From contig USKS01000115.1 of NCBI GenBank assembly GCA_900555345.1, positions 1 through 5,767 of the forward strand: DNA of 5,767 nt, given 5' to 3'. The notes beneath the pieces are model-generated. The model was not told the DNA's origin. It saw only the letters and a list, made by a program, of their open reading frames with translations, and searched no databases. This DNA comes from an uncultured Eubacteriales bacterium. GTDB lineage: Bacteria > Bacillota_A > Clostridia > Oscillospirales > CAG-272. Positions 1 to 5,124 of the stretch are shown in pieces (positions within the stretch are counted from its first letter, which is position 1; the number at the start of each line of letters is the position of its first letter). A program made the translations under genes and the position numbers.

Positions 1-57
1 GACTATTTGGGGCACAGTGCCGCGTTCGGCGCGGTGCCGATCGTTTTGCAAAAAATC
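1..57. other. Left flank, no gene seen
   Basis: No coding region is supported here. A G+C-rich imperfect hairpin lies at about 11-38: the outer arms GGCA/TGCC and inner arms CCGCG/CGCGG are interrupted by a 5-base bulge. It could be the end of a transcript entering from the left, but the following T run is short (TTTT, 44-47), so I do not call it a terminator. Confidence 0.4.
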
Positions 58-95
58 AGCGCCGCGGGTTTTTCCCGCGGCGCTCGAAATTTTTT
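50..95 (-). terminator. Intrinsic terminator of the dockerin-phosphatase gene, possibly bidirectional
   Basis: A perfect 11-bp G+C-rich stem (AGCGCCGCGGG at 58-68 with CCCGCGGCGCT at 74-84) closes a 5-base loop. Read on the minus strand it starts 9 bases after the phosphatase stop codon, and six U residues (50-56 region) follow the stem. A six-T run (90-95) also flanks it on the plus strand, so it could stop transcription in both directions. Confidence 0.85.
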
Positions 96-1674
96 ATTGA
101 GTTACCGTTACATCTGCGCCGAAACTGTCCGCGCCGAACACCGATGCCATAAAGCGCGCGATCTTAACGTTATCCGTCTGCGCTCCGTTGAACTGCTCCG
201 TGCCGTAGCCGAGGGCGTAAACGGGAACGGGAGTAGACGTATGGAGGCCGTTGTTTGTAACGTCACCGGATGTACTGAACGCACCTGTCTCGTGATCCGC
301 AGTCACTATAAGAACAGTTCCCGGGCGCGCTGCGGTAAACGTTGCGGCGTACTTTATCGCTTCGTCAAATCTGCACACGAATTTTGCAGTGTCTGTCTTT
401 GTATATCCGCTGCCGTAGCTGCGGTCGCAGGACTTATCGATATATGCTTCCTCTATCATGGCGAAAAATCCGTTGGAGTCTGTCGAAATATCGGAAAGCA
501 CTGACTTTGTCGTCTCAAGAAGCTCGTGTTCGCCCGGGAGACCTCCAACAAGGCGGGTGATACTGCCGCTGTCCACAAGTTCCTTCTGCTCTGCCGCGAT
601 CTCGTCATGATTTGATCTGCTTACGTTGTGCACCGTGAACGCGGAAGGCGTTGCGCCCGTTGCGGCTTCGGTCGAAACGACCGCCGTCTTCAGTCCCTTT
701 GAAGCCGCAAGCTCACGAACGTTCTGCACTTTCATGCCGAAGCCGTTAATACCGAGTTTTCCGTTCTGGGTCTTCCATCCGGTCGCAAGAGCCGTTGCGG
801 AAGCCGCGCTGTCCGTTACGGTCGACTTGAATGTTCCCGCATCGGTCATGTCGGAAACGCTTGTTGTGGTGCATGTGCCCTTTGACGGGAACTTTGCCGC
901 CGTAAAGCTGCTGTAATCGTACGGCCAGTCGCTCTGGAACCTTGCATACACATTTGTAAATGCGATATGGTTCGGACCCATGCCGTCGCCGATCATGAGA
1001 ATAACGCTGTCGGCTTTGGCCGGAACGTAATCGGCTGCCTCGGCAGTTACGGATATTTTCTCGGGAGAGAATGTCGCGTTTGACGACACAAGGCCGCAAA
1101 GTGCCGCAACAGCACCGCCTATCATATAGTCCTTGCCGGCAAGGGCAATTGTGTCGCCGTCTCTCCAGATCGCGTACTGATTGTTTGAAAGCGTCGGCGC
1201 GGAGCCTGAGACGCTGCGGGAAGTGTTTCCTATGAGAATCTCCTTGCCTGAAGATGCCGCGGAATCGTCTGATGAAGAAATTTCTGCGCCGCATATCTCG
1301 GAGATCCGCTTACACAGTATCTCGGCAGCATATTTTTCATATACTGTCGCGCCCGCAGGGTATACGACGGTATAATCGGTTATCTTTTCACTTTCATCGA
1401 TCACAGGCGGCGTGAACAAGCCTATAAGCGCCCGTCTGAAAAGCAGCAGGTCTGCGGCATTTATATTGCCGTCGCAGTTGAAGTCTGCGTAGCGTTCATC
1501 ATCGATATTGTAAAGTCCGATGAGTCTGCGTCTGAACAAAAGCAGATCGGCGGAGTTTCTGTTGCCGTCATTGTCGATGTCGCCGACCATACGCCCCGCC
1601 GCATTTGCAGGGATCATCAGCGCGAGGCTCAGCACCATCACTACAGTTAAAACAACACTGATAATTCTGCGCAT
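94..1674 (-). CDS. Secreted dockerin-containing alkaline phosphatase
   Basis: A predicted exported phosphomonoesterase of 526 residues. The order of parts is: signal peptide (1-25, ending ANA-A); type I dockerin with two calcium loops (D32/D34/D36/N40/D43 and D64/N66/D68/N72/D75), each followed by the near-repeat LLLFRRxLIGL; a roughly 110-residue domain (98-217) resembling the alpha-helical/beta N-domains found ahead of some glycoside hydrolases (GH67-N-like, inferred); then an alkaline phosphatase domain (about 222-515). In that domain I see IGDGMG (metal ligand D230), TDSAASATA with nucleophile S289, ATPSAF (T342), phosphate-binding R353, E408, D413, TADHETGAF (D460, H461) and a late H478. 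Dockerins bind cohesins on scaffoldins, so the enzyme may sit on a cell-surface complex releasing phosphate. Oddities: the dockerin is N-terminal, and the position equal to zinc ligand H331 of E. coli PhoA is Asp (D417). A GTG three codons upstream (1683) is in frame, but AAGGA at 1686-1690 lies too close to it and fits the ATG at 1674. Confidence 0.9.
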   Translation of the reverse strand: MRRIISVVLTVVMVLSLALMIPANAAGRMVGDIDNDGNRNSADLLLFRRRLIGLYNIDDERYADFNCDGNINAADLLLFRRALIGLFTPPVIDESEKITDYTVVYPAGATVYEKYAAEILCKRISEICGAEISSSDDSAASSGKEILIGNTSRSVSGSAPTLSNNQYAIWRDGDTIALAGKDYMIGGAVAALCGLVSSNATFSPEKISVTAEAADYVPAKADSVILMIGDGMGPNHIAFTNVYARFQSDWPYDYSSFTAAKFPSKGTCTTTSVSDMTDAGTFKSTVTDSAASATALATGWKTQNGKLGINGFGMKVQNVRELAASKGLKTAVVSTEAATGATPSAFTVHNVSRSNHDEIAAEQKELVDSGSITRLVGGLPGEHELLETTKSVLSDISTDSNGFFAMIEEAYIDKSCDRSYGSGYTKTDTAKFVCRFDEAIKYAATFTAARPGTVLIVTADHETGAFSTSGDVTNNGLHTSTPVPVYALGYGTEQFNGAQTDNVKIARFMASVFGADSFGADVTVTQ

Positions 1675-1685
1675 TTCAAGCACCG

Positions 1686-1690
1686 TCCTT
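1686..1690 (-). promoter_or_regulatory. Shine-Dalgarno site that decides the phosphatase start
   Basis: On the minus strand AAGGA lies 2 bases before the in-frame GTG at 1683 but 11 bases before the ATG at 1674. The second spacing is workable and the first is not, so the ATG is preferred. The signal peptide then begins MRRII, a normal positively charged n-region. Confidence 0.6.
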
Positions 1691-1711
1691 GTGTTTATAA
1701 TTTATACATAT

Positions 1712-1740
1712 ATAATAAGTCAAATCCACGATTTTGTCAA
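1712..1740 (-). promoter_or_regulatory. SigA-type promoter of the dockerin-phosphatase gene
   Basis: On the minus strand a perfect -35 TTGACA (1735-1740) is separated by exactly 17 bases from TATTAT (1712-1717). Transcription would start near 1705, leaving a leader of about 30 bases. I see no clear tandem TTAACA-like repeats of a PhoP box, so phosphate control is not shown by the sequence. Confidence 0.85.
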
Positions 1741-1771
1741 TTAAATGTTTACAACTTTTTTCGACGGCGAC

Positions 1772-1800
1772 TTGAATGTGCCGCCGCTTGGATATATAAT
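1772..1800 (+). promoter_or_regulatory. SigA-type promoter of the membrane-anchored protein gene
   Basis: TTGAAT (1772-1777), a 17-base spacer, then a perfect TATAAT (1795-1800). The start site would be near 1807, just ahead of the ribosome binding site. Because the promoter lies inside the longest reading frame (open from the ATG at 1745), it argues for the downstream start at 1832. Confidence 0.8.
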
Positions 1801-1818
1801 TGTAACAGGTCAAAGTAT

Positions 1819-1824
1819 GGGAGG
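1819..1824 (+). promoter_or_regulatory. Shine-Dalgarno site that decides the 1832 start
   Basis: GGGAGG is followed by a 7-base spacer and ATG at 1832. No comparable site precedes the earlier in-frame ATG codons at 1745 and 1817. Confidence 0.85.
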
Positions 1825-1831
1825 CGATACA

Positions 1832-2539
1832 ATGAAAAAACACGGTAGAGGCGGCGACGAAACGCCCGAGATTTCGTCGGAGGGTATAAAACCCGCCAAA
1901 AGCAAACGAAAAAGAGCCGCTGCGATCATTGTATCCGTCATTCTCTCCGTCGGTATACTGAGCGGCGCAGGTCTTTGGTTTATTTCACGCGGGCAGGCAG
2001 GCGGCGATAACGTCGTCGGCGGCACCTCCGACACAAAAAAAGTTGTCGGCATGTACGGAAGCACCTCAAGCTATCTGCACTACCCAATTGACGACGAGCT
2101 CGACGTTACCACCGTTGACGAGTACATGGAGCTTGACCGCACCGTTCACTACAAGGAAAACGGCGAAAGCATCGCGCTTGACAACGACAACATAGATATG
2201 TTCGGCGATGATGTGAAATTTTTCGTCATGTATTTCTATTACATAGTCACGGGGGATTTTGAAACATACAATAAACAATTTACGGAAGATTACTACAAAA
2301 GCGCCGAACCGTATTACAGCTTTACTCAGCAGATGTTATACGATATTGAGATCGAAAAGCTGGGCGAGGACAAAACCAAAAGCGAGACGCGGTACCGCTA
2401 CGACGTTTCCTATAAATTATTCCGCAACAACGGCACGTTCCGCAACGACATAGGCAGCGACGCCTCAAAGACGCTGTACTTTGAACTCACAAAGTCCGGC
2501 GGCAAGGTGCTTATTGACAAAATCGACTATTACAGATAA
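1832..2539 (+). CDS. Single-pass membrane-anchored protein of unknown function
   Basis: I do not recognise a named family for this 235-residue protein. Residues 1-28 are hydrophilic and end in a basic cluster (KPAKSKRKR, 20-28). A single hydrophobic helix follows (about 29-51), which predicts the N-terminus inside and about 180 residues outside. The outer part has a Gly/Ser/Thr-rich linker (54-70), an acidic stretch (87-127) rich in Asp, then an aromatic-rich segment (KFFVMYFYYIVTGDFETYN, 129-147) and a beta-rich end (188-235). The pattern of a helix with GDFxxY, then several strands with FRNNGTFRND and a final VLIDKIDYY, suggests an NTF2/SnoaL-like fold; this is inference from pattern only. 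It has its own promoter and terminator, is divergent from the phosphatase and convergent with spoVAF, so its context gives little clue to function. The frame stays open upstream to 1745, but the promoter and GGGAGG site favour this start. Confidence 0.85.
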   Translation: MKKHGRGGDETPEISSEGIKPAKSKRKRAAAIIVSVILSVGILSGAGLWFISRGQAGGDNVVGGTSDTKKVVGMYGSTSSYLHYPIDDELDVTTVDEYMELDRTVHYKENGESIALDNDNIDMFGDDVKFFVMYFYYIVTGDFETYNKQFTEDYYKSAEPYYSFTQQMLYDIEIEKLGEDKTKSETRYRYDVSYKLFRNNGTFRNDIGSDASKTLYFELTKSGGKVLIDKIDYYR

Positions 2540-2573
2540 CCGTCCGCTCGCTTTCGGACTCACTGCTCCGAGA

Positions 2574-2607
2574 AAAAGCCGGTCTTTCACGCGAAAGGCC
2601 GGCTTTT
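2574..2607 (+). terminator. Shared terminator between convergent genes
   Basis: A 15-bp stem with one G-T wobble (AAAAGCCGGTCTTTC at 2574-2588 with GAAAGGCCGGCTTTT at 2593-2607) closes an ACGC loop. It lies 34 bases after the stop of the membrane protein and 18 bases beyond the spoVAF-like stop. A-runs on one arm and T-runs on the other suit termination from both sides: TTTT at 2604-2607 on plus, TTTTT at 2573-2577 on minus. Confidence 0.85.
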
Positions 2608-2625
2608 CATATACGGCGCCGCCGC

Positions 2626-4047
2626 TCAGTCGCGTTTTTTCAGCCTGAAAAAAAGGCGGGCGAGAGCGCTGCCGTTGAACGGCATAAGCGGATATAGATA
2701 GTTTCTCCTGCCGTCCGCCGTCTTGTTGGTCGCGGCAAGAACGACGCCGCAGATAAGCCCCAGCGCAAAGCCCCAGCCTCCGGCAAGCCATGTGAGAAAC
2801 AGCGTCAGCATCCTTGTATATTTGAAGGCGTATCCAAGCTCATACGACGACTGGGTAAAATTTGCTATCGCCGCAAAGGACATATAAAGTATCACATCCG
2901 GACAAAGCCAGCCCACCTGCACCGCAAAATCACCGAGGAGAAGTCCGCCCACAACGGAAAGCGAGTTTGAAAGCGTGCTGGGTGTATTCAGAGAAGCAAG
3001 CTTCAATCCGTCCAGAACAAACTCGGTAAGAAACAGCTGAATGATGATAGGCAGCTCTCCGCGGTCGGCGGGAACGACAAAATCGAGCCACGGCGGAAGC
3101 GTCGCCGCGTGCTGCAGAAGAAGGTACCAAAGCGGCGTTATTATGACAGTCATCCAGAATACAAAATGGCGCACTATCCTGAGATACGTTCCCGTAAGCG
3201 GCGGAAAATAGTAATCGTCCGATTCCTGCAGAAAGTCGAAGAACGTTGTGGGAAAGATCATTGCCTCGGGGCTGTTGTCGCATATGAGCACAACGCTGCC
3301 CTCAAGAATAGACGCCGCAACGGCATCCGGACGCTCGGTCGCGCGTATTTTCGGAAAAGGGTTGTACCAGTTGTTTCTTATAAGCGACTCGGCGACGCTG
3401 CGGTGACCGAGGGTTATTGAGTCGGTATCAAGATCTTTTATCCTCTCGGTAAGCTTTTTAACATATTCCGCATCTGCCTTGCCGTCGAGCCAGCAAAGCG
3501 CCATATCGGTGCGCGTGCTTCTGCCCGCGCTGAGATATTTTACGATAAGGCGCGGGTCGCGTATGCGGCGGCGCACCATTGCCGTATTGAATATCATGGT
3601 CTCCACAAAACCGTCACGGCTGCCGCGCATGACCTTGTCATTCTCCGGCTCGCTTGTCTCCCGAGCGGGATAAGTTCTGGCATCGATAATGATGCAGTCG
3701 GGCCCGAAGCCCTCCGCGAAAAAGGCTGTGCAGCCCGACAGGACCATCGTGACCGCAGTGTCAAAGCTGTCGGTCACATCCACTTCGACGCTGGGCACGG
3801 AGGTGTCGGCAAATTTCTTTGCGTCCCCCGGCTTTCCGCTGCCGAAGTCCTTGACCGTGACAAGATACAGCATCAGCTTCTGCATAAGCTCCGCTTTTAC
3901 AAAGCCGTCGATGTAGTACATGACAGTGCGGCAGCCGTTCATTGTCATTGTGCGTTTTATTATATCAAAACTCTCGTCAACGCACAGTATACTGTCCATC
4001 ACCTTTATGTTGCTGTCAAAATCGGCGCTGAGCTTTTCCTCTTTCAA
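2626..4047 (-). CDS. spoVAF: SpoVAF-like spore germination protein (GerA/GerAA family)
   Basis: A 473-residue inner-spore-membrane protein of the GerA A-subunit family. The soluble N-terminal half holds the hallmark GSRDGFVETM/NTAMVRRRIRDP block (142-165) and TERPDAVAASILEG (237-250). The C-terminal half has about five hydrophobic segments (roughly 290-311, 333-352, 361-380, 383-397, 411-438). The stretch RGELPIIIQLFLTEF, then NTPSTLSNS, LLLGDFAVQVGW and SYELGYA, looks closer to SpoVAF than to nutrient receptor A subunits such as GerAA. Its length matches SpoVAF (about 490). In Bacillus, SpoVAF is encoded in the spoVA operon and helps amplify germination signals as an ion-channel partner; here no spoVA gene adjoins. 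Start choice: GGGAGG (4057-4062, minus) is 3 bases from a TTG at 4053 and 9 bases from a second in-frame TTG at 4047, so 4047 is preferred; using 4053 adds two residues. It lies 116 bases after lexA on the same strand, across a strong hairpin. A possible forespore promoter precedes it. Confidence 0.88.
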   Translation of the reverse strand: MKEEKLSADFDSNIKVMDSILCVDESFDIIKRTMTMNGCRTVMYYIDGFVKAELMQKLMLYLVTVKDFGSGKPGDAKKFADTSVPSVEVDVTDSFDTAVTMVLSGCTAFFAEGFGPDCIIIDARTYPARETSEPENDKVMRGSRDGFVETMIFNTAMVRRRIRDPRLIVKYLSAGRSTRTDMALCWLDGKADAEYVKKLTERIKDLDTDSITLGHRSVAESLIRNNWYNPFPKIRATERPDAVAASILEGSVVLICDNSPEAMIFPTTFFDFLQESDDYYFPPLTGTYLRIVRHFVFWMTVIITPLWYLLLQHAATLPPWLDFVVPADRGELPIIIQLFLTEFVLDGLKLASLNTPSTLSNSLSVVGGLLLGDFAVQVGWLCPDVILYMSFAAIANFTQSSYELGYAFKYTRMLTLFLTWLAGGWGFALGLICGVVLAATNKTADGRRNYLYPLMPFNGSALARLFFRLKKRD

Positions 4048-4056
4048 AATCAAACA

Positions 4057-4062
4057 CCTCCC
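4057..4062 (-). promoter_or_regulatory. Shine-Dalgarno site of the spoVAF-like gene, choosing between two TTG starts
   Basis: On the minus strand GGGAGG is 3 bases before TTG 4053 and 9 bases before TTG 4047 (sequence TTG-ATT-TTG). There is no ATG near it; the first in-frame ATG is codon 17 from the chosen start. The 9-base spacing is normal and the 3-base one is not. Confidence 0.7.
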
Positions 4063-4087
4063 GAGCCCTTATCGGAAGTATTATCTG

Positions 4088-4117
4088 CAATATGCGCCGA
4101 AATTATTACCGCCATAA
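4088..4117 (-). promoter_or_regulatory. Weak candidate SigG-type (forespore) promoter for the spoVAF-like gene
   Basis: On the minus strand TTATG (4113-4117), an 18-base spacer and CATATTG (4088-4094) match 4 of 5 and 6 of 7 positions of the Bacillus SigG consensus (GHATR, then CATNHTA). It lies just below the hairpin after lexA and 26 bases above the Shine-Dalgarno site. No good SigA-type pair is visible here. A short degenerate motif like this can occur by chance. Confidence 0.3.
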
Positions 4118-4120
4118 TAT

Positions 4121-4151
4121 GAAAGCGGCGCCGGTCATCGGCGCCGCTTTC
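4121..4151 (-). terminator. Hairpin after lexA, probable terminator or attenuating stem
   Basis: A perfect 13-bp stem (GAAAGCGGCGCCG at 4121-4133 with CGGCGCCGCTTTC at 4139-4151) closes a 5-base loop, starting 12 bases after the lexA stop on the minus strand. The tail after it (ATATTATGG) is not a true U tract, so termination may be partial and some lexA transcripts may continue into the spoVAF-like gene. Confidence 0.65.
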
Positions 4152-4163
4152 AATATAAATAGA

Positions 4164-4769
4164 TCAATAATATCTTATGCACGAAATCACTCTGCCGAGT
4201 ATACGCACATTATCTGAGTATATAGGCTCGTAGTCTGGATTCTCAGGCTGCAGACGCACCCTGCCCGCCTCGCGGTACAGCGTTTTTACGGTCGCCTCGT
4301 CGTCTATAAGCGCGACCACAACGCAGCCGTCGTCGCAGGAGCTGCACTGCTGAACTATCACGGTATCGCCGTCGAATATACCCACGCCCGTCATGCTGCT
4401 GCCGCGCACTTTGAGCGCGAACAGCTCCGACGGGTCGTAGTGTCTGCCGTCGGATATGAACGGCACCGTGCCGAGGTTTTCCTCATATGCATATATGGGA
4501 GCGCCCGCCGTTATTTTGCCCAGTATCGGCACACGGTAAACGGAGGAGGCGTTGCGCGGGCGCAGCGTTCTGCTCTTTCCCGCCTCGCCGGAGAGGTAAT
4601 TCTTATTAAGAAGCTTTGTTATATAGCTGTGAGCAACGGAGGTGCTGGATATACCTATGTCCCTGCATATATCGCGCACGCTGGGCGCGTAGCCGTTTTC
4701 CTCAAAGCTTTTGCATATATAGTCGTATACACGCTTCTCTTTCTCGCTGAGTATCGGTCTGTCGTCCAT
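4164..4769 (-). CDS. lexA: LexA, SOS-response repressor and self-cleaving protease
   Basis: A 201-residue DNA-binding repressor, a normal LexA length. The N-terminal winged helix-turn-helix (about 6-70) shows LSEKEKRVYDYI, GYAPSVRDIC and the recognition-helix region ISSTSVAHSYITKL. The C-terminal S24 peptidase domain has the Ala-Gly self-cleavage site (A88-G89 in ILGKITAGAP), the nucleophile S125 in RGSSMTGVGIFDGD, and the general-base K162 in DDEATVKTLY. In the family, RecA-ssDNA filaments provoke cleavage and release of DNA-repair genes. The usual Firmicutes recognition region reads close to ASSSTVHGHLARL; here several of those positions differ, which fits the absence of a standard SOS box in its own promoter. 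The start ATG has AAAGG (4781-4785) 11 bases upstream and its own SigA-type promoter. It is divergent from the PEP carboxykinase gene and followed by spoVAF on the same strand. Confidence 0.95.
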   Translation of the reverse strand: MDDRPILSEKEKRVYDYICKSFEENGYAPSVRDICRDIGISSTSVAHSYITKLLNKNYLSGEAGKSRTLRPRNASSVYRVPILGKITAGAPIYAYEENLGTVPFISDGRHYDPSELFALKVRGSSMTGVGIFDGDTVIVQQCSSCDDGCVVVALIDDEATVKTLYREAGRVRLQPENPDYEPIYSDNVRILGRVISCIRYY

Positions 4770-4821
4770 ATTATCTCACGCCTTTCATGTGTTTGATGGA
4801 CACGAAGCTATATTTTCATAT

Positions 4822-4834
4822 ATTATACTATAAT
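4822..4834. repeat. 13-base A+T palindrome over the lexA -10, possible operator
   Basis: ATTATA-C-TATAAT is a perfect inverted repeat with 6-base arms that contains the lexA -10 box. A dimeric repressor could bind here, and LexA usually represses its own gene, but the same symmetry can arise simply from back-to-back TATAAT boxes. No -35 at the right distance supports a plus-strand promoter using the second arm. Confidence 0.35.
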
Positions 4835-4850
4835 GAATAAAGAAAATCAA
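4822..4850 (-). promoter_or_regulatory. SigA-type promoter of lexA
   Basis: On the minus strand TTGATT (4845-4850), exactly 17 bases, then a perfect TATAAT (4822-4827). Transcription would start near 4815, giving a leader of about 45 bases. Confidence 0.85.
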
Positions 4851-5039
4851 ATATATTTTTCAAATAACGGTTTTATGTTTAGTTTTCGTGTGATCGCCTC
4901 GCTTTTGCAAGTTAAAGGAGTAAATTATTCATTTTTGAGCCGTTTGCATTTTCAGACACCGAGGCATATTTTGTCCGAATTTTGGGCAATAATCATATAT
5001 TAACACATTGTAAAAGCCACTTTTTATACAAAAAAGGGC
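4851..5039. other. A+T-rich divergent intergenic stretch between lexA and pckG promoters
   Basis: No gene with a normal start is supported here. The stretch holds an isolated strong Shine-Dalgarno-like AAAGGAG (4914-4920) with no ATG, GTG or TTG at the right distance, and a 42-codon plus-strand frame (4875-5003) with no ribosome binding site. I found no GAAC-N4-GTTC SOS box, no strong terminator hairpin and no riboswitch I recognise. Confidence 0.5.
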
Positions 5040-5068
5040 TTGAAATGTTGACAGACAGATGGTATTAT
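5040..5068 (+). promoter_or_regulatory. Extended -10 SigA-type promoter of the PEP carboxykinase gene
   Basis: TTGAAA (5040-5045), 17 bases, then TATTAT (5063-5068), preceded by the extended -10 element TGG (5060-5062). The start would fall near 5075, with a leader of about 50 bases. A perfect TTGACA also occurs at 5048-5053, but it is only 9 to 12 bases from the -10 candidates, too close to pair with them. Confidence 0.7.
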
Positions 5069-5073
5069 AATAC
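5062..5073. repeat. 12-base perfect palindrome over the pckG -10, possible operator
   Basis: GTATTATAATAC reads the same on both strands and covers the -10 region. Its position suits repression by a dimeric regulator, but an A+T-rich -10 often has chance symmetry and I cannot name a regulator. Confidence 0.3.
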
Positions 5074-5124
5074 TCAGAGAAGTTTGGATATTTCTTAATT
5101 TAACACTTAAAAGGAGATACTGAA

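Noticed and set aside
7..504. 165-codon plus-strand frame opposite the phosphatase 3' end
   Set aside because: It runs through the terminator hairpin and opposite a clearly conserved coding region, and has no plausible ribosome binding site.
746..1294. 182-codon minus-strand frame inside the phosphatase gene
   Set aside because: It overlaps the well-supported phosphatase domain in another frame, is rich in Arg and His as shadow frames in G+C-rich genes are, and has no family motif.
1735..1760. Possible PhoP box ahead of the phosphatase (TTTACA at 1748-1753)
   Set aside because: Only one hexamer is present; the tandem repeats with regular spacing needed for a Pho box are missing.
4771..4788. 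Five-codon frame (ATG to TAA) ending just before the lexA start, like a leader peptide
   Set aside because: It lacks its own Shine-Dalgarno site and contains the one used by lexA; a frame this short is expected by chance.
4875..5003. 42-codon plus-strand frame starting with ATG between lexA and pckG
   Set aside because: No ribosome binding site precedes it, it ends in ordinary A+T-rich sequence, and its product has no feature I recognise.
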